DNA of 64,000 nt from Rhizobium terrae. GTDB taxonomy: Bacteria; Pseudomonadota; Alphaproteobacteria; Rhizobiales; Rhizobiaceae. The notes beneath the pieces are model-generated. The model worked only from the letters and a program-made list of their open reading frames with translations, made no database searches and was not told the DNA's origin. Positions 57,410 to 64,000 of the stretch are shown piece after piece; the first letter of the stretch is position 1, and every line of letters starts with the position of its first letter. Where the stretch lies: the NCBI RefSeq assembly GCF_003425685.1, contig NZ_QJKM01000022.1:1-64000 (forward strand). Reading direction: 5' to 3'. A program made the position numbers and the translations under genes.

Positions 57410-58654
57410 ATGACAGAAAAACTCGACGAAATCGGTAGCTGGCGCAGCCGCCGGTCCGGTCCACTCGCAGGCGTGACCGTTCTCGATATCACGCGCGTCG
57501 TCGCCGGGCCGTTCTGCTCGATGCTGCTGGCAGATCTCGGCGCCACCGTCATCAAGGTCGAACATCCCGACGAGCCGGACTATGCCCGAACCTTCCCGCC
57601 CTTCGTCAGCTCCGAAGAGGCGCAACTGAGCGCGTTCTTCACCCAGTTCAACCGCAACAAGCTCGGCGTCACACTCAACCTGAAGTCGCCCGAAGGCAAG
57701 GAACTGCTGCGCAAGCTGGTGGCCAAGGTCGATATCCTGGTCGAGAATTTCCGCCCCGGCACGATGGAGAAGCTGGGCCTCGGCTACGAGGTGCTCAGTG
57801 CCGTCAATCCCAGGCTCGTCTATACTGGGATCAGCGGCTTCGGCCGCACCGGGCCGAACGCCTCCAAGCCCGCCTATGACAATACCGGGCAGGCCGCAGG
57901 CGGTCTCTGGTCGATGAACGGTTACGCCGATCGCCCGCCGGTGCGTGTCGGAACCATCATCGGCGACCTCTCCGCCTCGCTCTATGCGGCGATCGGCACC
58001 ATCGCTGCGCTCCGTGAGGCCGAGCGTACCGGCAAGGGTCAGGTGGTGGACGTGTCGCAGCAAGATTCGGTGCTGACGCTGACCGAGAATGCCGTGGTGC
58101 GCTACACCGCGCAGAAGGAAGTGGCCTCGCCGCTCGGCAACGACCATCCGTTCGTCCGCCCCTACGGGCAGTTCCCCTGCAAGGACGGCTATGTGTTCTT
58201 CGGCGGCTATACCGATAAGTTCTGGGCGATCACCTGCGCCCTGTTCGACGAGCCGGAAAACGCTATCGATCCCGAGATCGACACGATGGAGAAGCGCTTC
58301 GATCCGGTCGTGGCCGAGACGAAGGTCAAGCCGCTGCTCGAACGCTGGTTCTCCAGCTACACCAAGGCTGAACTGGAGGAGATGGCCGGCGACAAGGTAC
58401 CGCTGAGCGCGATCAAGACCATTGCCGAAGTGGTGGAGGATCCGCACATCGCCGCCCGCAACATGATCGTCGACGTGCCGATCGCCGGCAAGCTGATCGG
58501 CATGTTCGGCCTGCCGATCAAGCTGTCCGGCCGCGAGGAAGAGCCGAACGAAAAGGCGCCCGGCCCTGGCGAGCACAACGGCCTGGTGTTTTCGAAACTC
58601 GCCGGCCTGGCCGAAGACGAGATCGAAAAACTGAAGGCGGCCGGAGCGATCTGA
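57410..58654 (+). CDS. Class III CoA-transferase (CaiB/BaiF family)
   Basis: The frame opens at 57317, but ATG 57410 has a GGGAGG box and a normal N-terminus (SGPLAGVTVLDITRVVAGPF, then CSMLLADLGATVIKVEHPDE). The 414-residue protein has the catalytic Asp at residue 157 in SKPAYDNTGQAAGG, plus FRPGTMEKLGLGYEVLSAVN and GKGQVVDVSQQDSVLTLTEN. Class III enzymes move CoA between acids; close relatives act on glutarate, 3-hydroxy-3-methylglutarate or itaconate. Between mvaA and mvaB it could activate free HMG or 3-methylglutaconate. Its stop shares a base with the next start (TGATG). Confidence 0.92.
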   Translation: MTEKLDEIGSWRSRRSGPLAGVTVLDITRVVAGPFCSMLLADLGATVIKVEHPDEPDYARTFPPFVSSEEAQLSAFFTQFNRNKLGVTLNLKSPEGKELLRKLVAKVDILVENFRPGTMEKLGLGYEVLSAVNPRLVYTGISGFGRTGPNASKPAYDNTGQAAGGLWSMNGYADRPPVRVGTIIGDLSASLYAAIGTIAALREAERTGKGQVVDVSQQDSVLTLTENAVVRYTAQKEVASPLGNDHPFVRPYGQFPCKDGYVFFGGYTDKFWAITCALFDEPENAIDPEIDTMEKRFDPVVAETKVKPLLERWFSSYTKAELEEMAGDKVPLSAIKTIAEVVEDPHIAARNMIVDVPIAGKLIGMFGLPIKLSGREEEPNEKAPGPGEHNGLVFSKLAGLAEDEIEKLKAAGAI

Positions 58655-59412
58655 TGAGCATTTCCTACGAAAAGAAAGGCGCCGTCGCCACCATCCGGCT
58701 CAACCGGCCGGAGAAGATGAACGCGCTGACGCTGGCCATGTATGACGACCTCGGCCGGGCTTTCGCCGAGGCCAATGGCGATGGCGAGGTCAACGTCGTG
58801 GTTCTCACCGGCGCCGGCGAACGGGCCTTCTGCGTCGGGGCGGACTTGACCGAATCCATCCCCGCGCTGGCGGGAGGCCATTTCGACATTTCGCATTGGG
58901 ATCCGGCCCATCTGAAGATCGAAGGCTTCTACAAGCCGGTGATCGCCGCGGTCCGCGGCCTCTGCATCGGCGGCGGCTTCGAGATGATGCTCGCAACGGA
59001 TATCCGCATCGCCGCCAGCGACGCACAGTTCCAGCTGCCGGAACCGGTCCACGGCTTCGTGCCGGCCGGCGGCACGCTGGTGCGGCTGGTGCGGCAGGTG
59101 GGCTATGCCCATGCGATGGAACTGATGCTGACGGCCGAGCGCTTCTCGGCCGCCGATCTCGTGGCGCGCGGCGTCGTCAATCGCGTGGTCGAGACCGCCG
59201 AGGTGGAGCCGGCCGCTTTCGAACTGGCCGGCCGCATCGCCAGGCTCAGCGCGGGCGCGGTGCAGACCATCAAGGAAGCCGCACTGACGCTGCAGCACCT
59301 GCCGCTCAAGGACGCCTTCGCGCGGGAGGCGGCACTCGGGCAGCGCACGTTCGAGAGCGAGGATGCGCGACGCGGGCTCGCCGCCTTCGCCAATCGCAGC
59401 AAGGACGCATGA
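58654..59412 (+). CDS. Enoyl-CoA hydratase/isomerase family protein
   Basis: The 252-residue protein has the crotonase oxyanion-hole motif GAGERAFCVGADLTESIPAL and the active-site region CIGGGFEMMLATDIRIAASD, then AQFQLPEPVHGFVPAGGTLV. Glu residues sit at both hydratase positions (GGFE and LPEP), so it should hydrate an enoyl-CoA. In this operon a 3-methylglutaconyl-CoA hydratase role, making HMG-CoA, is the natural inference. Length is normal. It overlaps the CoA-transferase stop by one base and the mvaB start by four. Confidence 0.92.
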   Translation: MSISYEKKGAVATIRLNRPEKMNALTLAMYDDLGRAFAEANGDGEVNVVVLTGAGERAFCVGADLTESIPALAGGHFDISHWDPAHLKIEGFYKPVIAAVRGLCIGGGFEMMLATDIRIAASDAQFQLPEPVHGFVPAGGTLVRLVRQVGYAHAMELMLTAERFSAADLVARGVVNRVVETAEVEPAAFELAGRIARLSAGAVQTIKEAALTLQHLPLKDAFAREAALGQRTFESEDARRGLAAFANRSKDA

Positions 59413-60275
59413 CGATGCGTCCTTCCGCCACCATCGTCGAAGTCGGCCCGCGCGACGGGCTGCAGAACGAAAAGCAGATCGTATCAACCGCCGACAAGCT
59501 GGAGCTGATCCGCCTGTTGCGGGTCGCCGGTTTCACCCGGCTGGAGGTTACGTCCTTCGTCTCGCCGCGCTGGGTTCCGCAGATGGCCGATCATGAGGCC
59601 GTACTTAATGGCACTGCGCCTGCGCCCGGCCTGATCCGCTCGGTGCTCGTACCCAATGAACGCGGCGCGCTTTCGGCGCTCGCCATCGGCGTCGAGGAAC
59701 TGGCAGTGTTCACCAGCGCGTCGGAAAGCTTCGCGCAGAAGAACATCAACTGCTCGATCGCCGAAAGCCTGGAGCGCTTCAAGCCGGTCGCGGCACTCGC
59801 GGCCGAGCACGGCGTGCGCCTCAGGGGCTATGTGTCCTGCAGTTTCGAATGCCCTTACGAGGGCCAGATCGCGCCGGAGGCAGCGCTCGCGGTAGCGCAG
59901 GCCCTGGCCGATCTGGGCTGCGCCGAAATCTCGCTCGCCGACACGATAGGGCGGGCGCAATCCGATCGTGTCGATACCCTGATGCGCATGGCCGTCGGGG
60001 CGCTTCCGGCCGAACAGCTGGCCTGCCATTTTCACGACACCCACGGCCATGCGCTTGATAATGTCGATGCAGCCCTTGGCTGGAACATCCGCATCTTCGA
60101 CAGCGCCATTGGGGGCCTCGGCGGCTGCCCCTTTGCTCCAGGTGCGGCGGGCAATCTCAGCACCGTTTCGCTCGTCGCGCATCTGGAGAGGGCCGGATAT
60201 TCGATGGGGTTGGACATGGGGGCGATTGAAGCGGCGCAGAGGTTTTCGCTGCAGGTGAGGGCGCCTCAGTCATAG
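59409..60275 (+). CDS. mvaB: HMG-CoA lyase
   Basis: ATG 59409 overlaps the hydratase stop by four bases; the frame's extension to 58896 is inside that gene. The 288-residue protein has the HMG-CoA lyase signature VEVGPRDGLQNEKQIVSTAD (catalytic Arg-Asp), the substrate region LEVTSFVSPRWVPQMADHEA, metal His in CHFHDTHGHALDN, and the flexible-loop Cys in GGLGGCPFAPGAAGNLSTVS. It splits HMG-CoA to acetoacetate and acetyl-CoA, completing mevalonate or HMG degradation. It ends the rightward operon. Confidence 0.94.
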   Translation: MTMRPSATIVEVGPRDGLQNEKQIVSTADKLELIRLLRVAGFTRLEVTSFVSPRWVPQMADHEAVLNGTAPAPGLIRSVLVPNERGALSALAIGVEELAVFTSASESFAQKNINCSIAESLERFKPVAALAAEHGVRLRGYVSCSFECPYEGQIAPEAALAVAQALADLGCAEISLADTIGRAQSDRVDTLMRMAVGALPAEQLACHFHDTHGHALDNVDAALGWNIRIFDSAIGGLGGCPFAPGAAGNLSTVSLVAHLERAGYSMGLDMGAIEAAQRFSLQVRAPQS

Positions 60276-60451
60276 AAGGCCGTCGTGCTTAGGGAGATCA
60301 AGGAAACACTCGGCGTCGCCGGTGCCTTAATACGGGCGCGGCATTGATATATTCTGCCCGTGTCTTTGACGCGATCGCAGGCATTGTGCGGGAATAACGA
60401 ATTGTCGAGCGCGCCTGTCAGGCGCGCTCAGGCTCGAACAAGAGCACTCTG

Positions 60452-61159
60452 GTGAAGGTAGCCAAATCAGCGGGGCCAGTGCCGTCAGGCGCACGCATCA
60501 CCCTGGTCGGTTCATCGGGTGCAGGAAAGACGACGATCGCCAACCTCTTGCTACGCTTCTGGGATCCGCAAAAAGGACGCATCACAATCGACGGTCACGA
60601 TTTGCGGGACATCACTCTCGATAGCCTCCGTGAGCATATCGCACTCGTCGCCCAAGACACCTATCTCTTCAACGCGACCCTTGCCGAAAACATCCGGCTC
60701 GCCCGGCCAAACGCGACTGATGAAGAGTTGAAACAGGCAATCGAGCGGGCAGCTCTGACGGAGTTCGTGAATTGCTTGCCGGCTGGATTGGAAACGTCGG
60801 TCGGGGAGCATGGTGTGCAGCTGTCCGGCGGGCAGAGACAGCGGATTTCCATTGCCAGAGCGTTCCTCAAAAACGCTCCTGTCCTCATCCTCGATGAGGC
60901 CACTTCGCATCTGGACGCTGCCAGTGAAGCGCACGTCCGCAAGGCTCTCGACGAGCTGATGCTCGATCGAACGACAATCATCATCGCACATCGTCTTTCG
61001 ACGATCCGTGCGGCCGACGAGATTCTTGTCATGCGCGATGGTCGGATTGTTGAGCGAGGGGCGCATCACGACCTGATCGAAATGGGAGGATTTTACGCCG
61101 AGTTGATCGGGCATCAATCGGCAGGTAACGTCCGGGCGGCGATCGCTGCGGCGCGGTGA
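60452..61159 (+). pseudogene. Orphan ABC-exporter nucleotide-binding domain (truncated)
   Basis: The 235-residue frame from GTG 60452 is the C-terminal half of an ABCB/MsbA-like exporter. It shows Walker A in LVGSSGAGKTTIANLLLRFW, the Q loop IALVAQDTYLFNATLAENIR, signature LSGGQRQRISIARAFLKNAP, Walker B VLILDEATSHLDAASEAHVR, and H loop TTIIIAHRLSTIRAADEILV. The transmembrane half (about 330 residues) is absent, and the codons just before Walker A do not match the family linker. It is probably a fragment left by recombination. The nucleotide-binding part itself has no visible damage. Confidence 0.75.
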
Positions 61160-61188
61160 CGATAGTTGTGGCTTGGTCCACGTTCACT

Positions 61189-61220
61189 GTTGGCCCGCCC
61201 CGCCACGTATGCGGGCCAAC
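61189..61220. terminator. Stem-loop between two gene remnants
   Basis: GTTGGCCCGC-(12 bases)-GCGGGCCAAC is a perfect ten-base stem between the orphan ABC domain (rightward) and the dnaE2 tail (leftward). Its place between converging reading frames fits a terminator, though there is no T run. Confidence 0.5.
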
Positions 61221-61237
61221 GTCATTAGCGCTCAAGA

Positions 61238-61640
61238 TCATTGAAAATTCCGGGCCTTCACCTTCAGCGTATCGATATGAAGATCGGGGACGAACATGTG
61301 TCGGGGGGCCACGGGCTTCGGCCTATCGCGTGAATCCGGCCCGCTGCCATCATGCGCAAACTCGTCCCCTCCCCGGTCGGCAACTTGAACTCGGTATCCA
61401 GATCGGCCAGACCAACAAGATCACCTGAAAGGTCGAACAGTTGCTGCGCGACGAGATGCGCGACCTCCCCTTCCCTTTGGATGCGGCAGTCGATTGCATC
61501 ATCGACGAGCACACCACAACACGCCTGCGTTTCTCGAATAAGGTGGGCCAGATGACGATATTGGTCAGCCCCGTTTCGTCCTCAATGGTGGTGAACATAA
61601 CACCCTTGGTCCCGAAGCAAATTACGCCCTCCAAAAGGCT
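61238..61640 (-). pseudogene. dnaE2: dnaE2 (error-prone DNA polymerase) C-terminal remnant
   Basis: On the minus strand one frame reads GTKGVMFTTIEDETGLTNIV then IWPTLFEKRRRVVVCSS, the OB-fold region of DnaE2 (compare GxKGVxFxTxEDETG). After a frameshift, another frame gives IQREGEVAHLVAQQLFDLSG, then LVGLADLDTEFKLPTGEG. After a further shift, MFVPDLHIDTLKVKARNFQ ends at TGA 61238-61240, the typical DnaE2 C-terminus. At least two frameshifts and loss of the first roughly 900 codons make it inactive. DnaE2 works with ImuA and ImuB in mutagenic repair; neither is present. Confidence 0.75.
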
Positions 61641-61755
61641 GCGACTGCGAGACGCTGCTGATTTCAAATCCACAAAACAGCTTTCGGTATGAGGATATTT
61701 TTGTATTATCGATACATATAAATCACTTTTCCACGTCGTGAGGGATTGATCCATC

Positions 61756-62700
61756 GTGAACACAAAGGGTGCGACACCGGAACAATACGGATTGGACACA
61801 GGCGGACTAAGTTCCTTGCAGATTGAAGTTGCCCGCAAGCTTATGCCCATTATAAGTACCGGACGCTGGGCGGTGGGCGAAAAGATCTCCGATGCCGCGT
61901 TGGCGCGCGAATTCGGCATTTCCCGCACGCCCGTCCGGCAGGTCCTGCAATTCCTGGCGGAAATAGGCACCGTCGCGCAAACCGACAACCGTGGCTTCAC
62001 GCTAGTGCGGCCACCACCTGTCGACGAGAACGTAGACGAGCTCGTGCCGCCCTCCGAGGTGGACACGCTCTACCGGCAGATCATGCATGCCCGGGCCAAC
62101 GGGCTGATCGGCAGCGAGGCTTCCGAGACCGAGCTTCTGGAGTATTTCGGTACCTCTCGCGGCACCGTACGCCGCACGCTCATACGGCTTTCCGCGGAGG
62201 GATTGGCCGAACGGCGCGACGGCCATGGTTGGCGTTTCGCAGAATGCCTCGATAATCGCCAGGCAGTGAATGAAAGCTATGCCTTCCGCGCCATCATCGA
62301 ATGCGGCGCGGTTATGGAGGACACGTTCTGCGCCGATCCCGAAGCACTTGAAGCTCTGGAACGCGAACAGACCGCCCTTCTCAATGCGCCACTCGCTTCG
62401 ATCGAGGGATCAGCGTGGTTCGAAGCCAATGCTCGCTTTCATGAAACCGTCGTTTCCTGGTCGAACAACCGTTTCCTCGTGCAATCCATCCGGCGGCAGA
62501 ACAGCCTGCGGCGCATGACAGAATATGCCGAATTCGCGGAATTGAGCGAGGCCGGCGTACGTAAAGCGGCACGCGATCATCTGGCCATTCTGGAGGCGAT
62601 AAACACCGACGACCGCAAATTGGCTTCCGCCATCCTGTTCCGGCATCTCAGCCGCTCGCCTGCCGGCGCGGCGGTCACACCCGGCCGAATCGAAGATTGA
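61756..62700 (+). CDS. GntR-type regulator with two winged helices
   Basis: The 314-residue protein starts with GTG 61756. The first winged helix (about 20-80) reads LQIEVARKLMPIISTGRWAV, then GEKISDAALAREFGISRTPV and RQVLQFLAEIGTV. A second winged-helix-like unit (about 95-160) reads VDTLYRQIMHARANGLIGSE, then LLEYFGTSRGTVRRTLIRLS and AEGLAERRDGHGWRFAE. A helical FCD-like domain follows (AVNESYAFRAIIECGAVMED and the His in WFEANARFHETVVSWSNN). Normal GntR proteins have one winged helix and about 230 residues. It may control the hydrolase and amidohydrolase genes that converge on it. Confidence 0.85.
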   Translation: MNTKGATPEQYGLDTGGLSSLQIEVARKLMPIISTGRWAVGEKISDAALAREFGISRTPVRQVLQFLAEIGTVAQTDNRGFTLVRPPPVDENVDELVPPSEVDTLYRQIMHARANGLIGSEASETELLEYFGTSRGTVRRTLIRLSAEGLAERRDGHGWRFAECLDNRQAVNESYAFRAIIECGAVMEDTFCADPEALEALEREQTALLNAPLASIEGSAWFEANARFHETVVSWSNNRFLVQSIRRQNSLRRMTEYAEFAELSEAGVRKAARDHLAILEAINTDDRKLASAILFRHLSRSPAGAAVTPGRIED

Positions 62701-62752
62701 AGCCCGGCAATAGCATCTCGCTGCATCGAACGGGGCAAACCTGTGGCCGGCC

Positions 62753-63592
62753 TCAGTTCTTGCCAGCGAGAATGGCGGAAAAGAAAGCCTTCACCGGCAA
62801 CTGAATGCCGCTCCCGTCGTGACTAACACCTGGCACGGTGTCGAAATGCGGCACGACACCGATGTCCTTCAGCCGCTTTTCCAGCGTATGCAAGCGCTCC
62901 ACACGCGTGTCGCCGCTGTCGTTGATACCGTTCATCCAGAAGGGCGATTTCGACCCCACGGTCACGTCCCAGGTTTCTATATCCGCGTCGCCGATGACCA
63001 ACTGGATCGCTACATGGCGCATGGCCTCCACGTCGAACCGCTGACCGAATATCTCTTCCATGCCTTTGACGCCGACCCACCAGGAGGCGCTGTCGTCCGG
63101 GAGAGTGACCGTGCCCGGAGCGCCTATCGAAACGGCGCGAAGTCGGCGCGGATGGAGATAGAGGAAACGGTGAACGAACTGCGCCCCGCCCGAAAAGCCG
63201 TGCATCAGAACCTTGTCGCCGTGCACCCGGTAGCGCGCAGCCAGTTCCTCGATCATATCCAGAAGGATGAGATCGTAGCGGATGCCATGATAGATCACGT
63301 GCTTGTAGTTATGAAGGTCTTCCGGGTCGTCGATGCCGGCCGGAAAGAGTGGTGCCAATAGCACGCACTGCTGTTCTTCCGCGAAGTCGATGAATTCGTC
63401 GCGCAGGATATCGGCATCGCGAAGGCTTCCGTGGACCAGCACGGCAAGCGGGTGCACCTTTTCCCCGCCCGGGTCATAGCCGCTGGGCACGTAGCAGCAC
63501 CAGGAGAAGCGCTGATCCATTCGCGAGGCGAAGATCGGCGTGCGGCCGCGCCGGTAGAAATTCAGCGGTGCGGTCTGTTCCCGTACGGGCAT
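62753..63592 (-). CDS. Alpha/beta-hydrolase, PHB-depolymerase-like
   Basis: ATG 63592 (MPVREQTAPLNFYRRGRTPI) is preferred over the frame start at 63634, which overlaps the upstream gene. The 279-residue protein has the oxyanion region HPLAVLVHGSLRDADILRDE, the nucleophile elbow KVLMHGFSGGAQFVHRFLYL (Gly-Phe-Ser-Gly-Gly), a possible acid in IQLVIGDADIETWDV, and a late His in DTVPGVSHDGSGIQLPV. This order fits the esterase/depolymerase branch. No signal peptide is present. It follows the N-formylglutamate amidohydrolase by 25 bases, likely one operon. Confidence 0.8.
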   Translation of the reverse strand: MPVREQTAPLNFYRRGRTPIFASRMDQRFSWCCYVPSGYDPGGEKVHPLAVLVHGSLRDADILRDEFIDFAEEQQCVLLAPLFPAGIDDPEDLHNYKHVIYHGIRYDLILLDMIEELAARYRVHGDKVLMHGFSGGAQFVHRFLYLHPRRLRAVSIGAPGTVTLPDDSASWWVGVKGMEEIFGQRFDVEAMRHVAIQLVIGDADIETWDVTVGSKSPFWMNGINDSGDTRVERLHTLEKRLKDIGVVPHFDTVPGVSHDGSGIQLPVKAFFSAILAGKN

Positions 63593-63617
63593 GGCGAATC
63601 CTCTTCTTGCCTCAATT

Positions 63618-64000
63618 TCATGACCGGATGGCATAATCGGCCAGCACGCGGTTCATGCGGGCAAACACATCCTTCAATTTTTCATAGCCGGGGCTCCGTT
63701 CGCGCGTCGCCTCGTCCATGTAGAGCTTGCGGTTGATCTCAAACTGCACGCTGTGGCGACCATGCGCCGGATTTGAATAGGCCGTAACCAGTTCAGCGCC
63801 ACGGAAAGGTCGGTTCAAGGCGACGTCGAGCCCCTCGGCTTTCAGGGTTTCGGCGATCAACGCGACGAATTCCTGCGAGGAGGACGCGCCATGGAGATCG
63901 CCGAGGCAGATATCGGCGCGCACCGTGCCGGGCGGATCGGATGAGATCTCATGGCCGACCGCCGTCATCGAATGGCAGTTGATGTGATAGACCTTTCCAA
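63618..64000 (-). CDS. N-formylglutamate amidohydrolase, partial
   Basis: The frame continues past the window end, reading YHINCHSMTAVGHEISSDPP, then GTVRADICLGDLHGASSSQE, FRGAELVTAYSNPAHGRHSV and QFEINRKLYMDEATRERSPG. These are the conserved C-terminal blocks of N-formylglutamate amidohydrolases (the HutG-type FGase family), including the His of NCHSM. It hydrolyses N-formyl-L-glutamate or a similar N-formylated or malonyl amide. The 5' end is missing, so the start is unknown; the ATG at 63968 is internal. It seems to head the operon with the hydrolase. Confidence 0.88.
   Translation of the reverse strand, partial: GKVYHINCHSMTAVGHEISSDPPGTVRADICLGDLHGASSSQEFVALIAETLKAEGLDVALNRPFRGAELVTAYSNPAHGRHSVQFEINRKLYMDEATRERSPGYEKLKDVFARMNRVLADYAIRS

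Noticed and set aside
1..64000. CRISPR arrays, tRNA or rRNA genes, replication genes (repABC) and oriT
   Set aside because: I looked for regularly spaced direct repeats, cloverleaf sequences and the conserved protein motifs and found none that could be supported.

Overview
The window reads as accessory (plasmid or symbiotic-island type) DNA from an alphaproteobacterium of the order Hyphomicrobiales, probably a Rhizobium/Agrobacterium/Sinorhizobium-like organism. The grounds are a LuxR/LuxI quorum-sensing pair beside a complete VirB/VirD4 type IV secretion locus, many ABC import operons with Tat-type binding-protein leaders, several toxin-antitoxin modules, and decayed pieces of insertion sequences, dnaE2 and an ABC exporter. 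No rRNA, tRNA, CRISPR array, replication gene or relaxase was seen. All identifications come from reading the sequence; no database search was run.

Layout. 0-5.3 kb is a worn left flank: an AbiEii toxin remnant, an EamA permease, a tautomerase/LysR divergent pair, a TacAT-like acetyltransferase/DUF1778 toxin-antitoxin operon, a decayed gene and an IS1182-like transposase scrap. 5.5-10.7 kb holds luxR, luxI, an XRE regulator, a small unknown gene, a RES/Xre toxin-antitoxin operon, and a chimeric pseudo-duplication that joins a piece of luxI to a piece of the small gene beside an IS5 transposase remnant. 10.7-25.6 kb is the type IV secretion/conjugation locus: three leftward secreted or nuclease-like genes, then a rightward, tightly overlapping virB1-2-3-4, a second transglycosylase, virB5, a lipoprotein, virB6-8-9-10-11 and virD4. 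26-33.2 kb is an Ugp-like ABC importer with a cytoplasmic metallophosphodiesterase, a divergent HAD phosphatase and an RpiR regulator, which fits uptake and breakdown of a phosphodiester. 33.3-35.7 kb carries a VapC/Phd pair, a KTSC protein and a fused nucleotidyltransferase-HEPN protein.

36.2-43.1 kb is a sugar-acid unit: an enolase-superfamily dehydratase and an SDR dehydrogenase resembling 2-keto-3-deoxy-L-fuconate dehydrogenase run left; a GntR regulator and a binding protein/two permeases/ATPase importer run right. The same palindrome lies upstream of both transcription units. 43.5-60.3 kb appears to be one catabolic island controlled from a central divergent region. To the left are a LivK-type binding protein, a DppA-type binding protein, an M20 amidohydrolase, DppB, DppC, a double ATPase, and an unusual fusion of a PNPOx-like domain, a flavin reductase and a 2Fe-2S ferredoxin. 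To the right are a GAF/PucR regulator, degradative HMG-CoA reductase (mvaA), a class III CoA-transferase, an enoyl-CoA hydratase and HMG-CoA lyase (mvaB). Together these suggest import of an amide- or peptide-like compound and a route through HMG-CoA to acetoacetate and acetyl-CoA.

60.4-64 kb has an orphan ABC-exporter nucleotide-binding domain, a frameshifted dnaE2 tail, a GntR regulator with two winged helices, a PHB-depolymerase-like hydrolase and an N-formylglutamate amidohydrolase cut by the window end.

Most notable for follow-up: a transglycosylase that seems to be built inside a VirB5-like frame (17.0-18.1 kb), the luxI/small-gene chimera (10.4-10.7 kb), the mevalonate/HMG island with its PNPOx-reductase fusion, the double-winged-helix GntR, strong stem-loops directly after every solute-binding-protein gene, and a gene-free 430-base stretch after virD4 that may encode a structured RNA.
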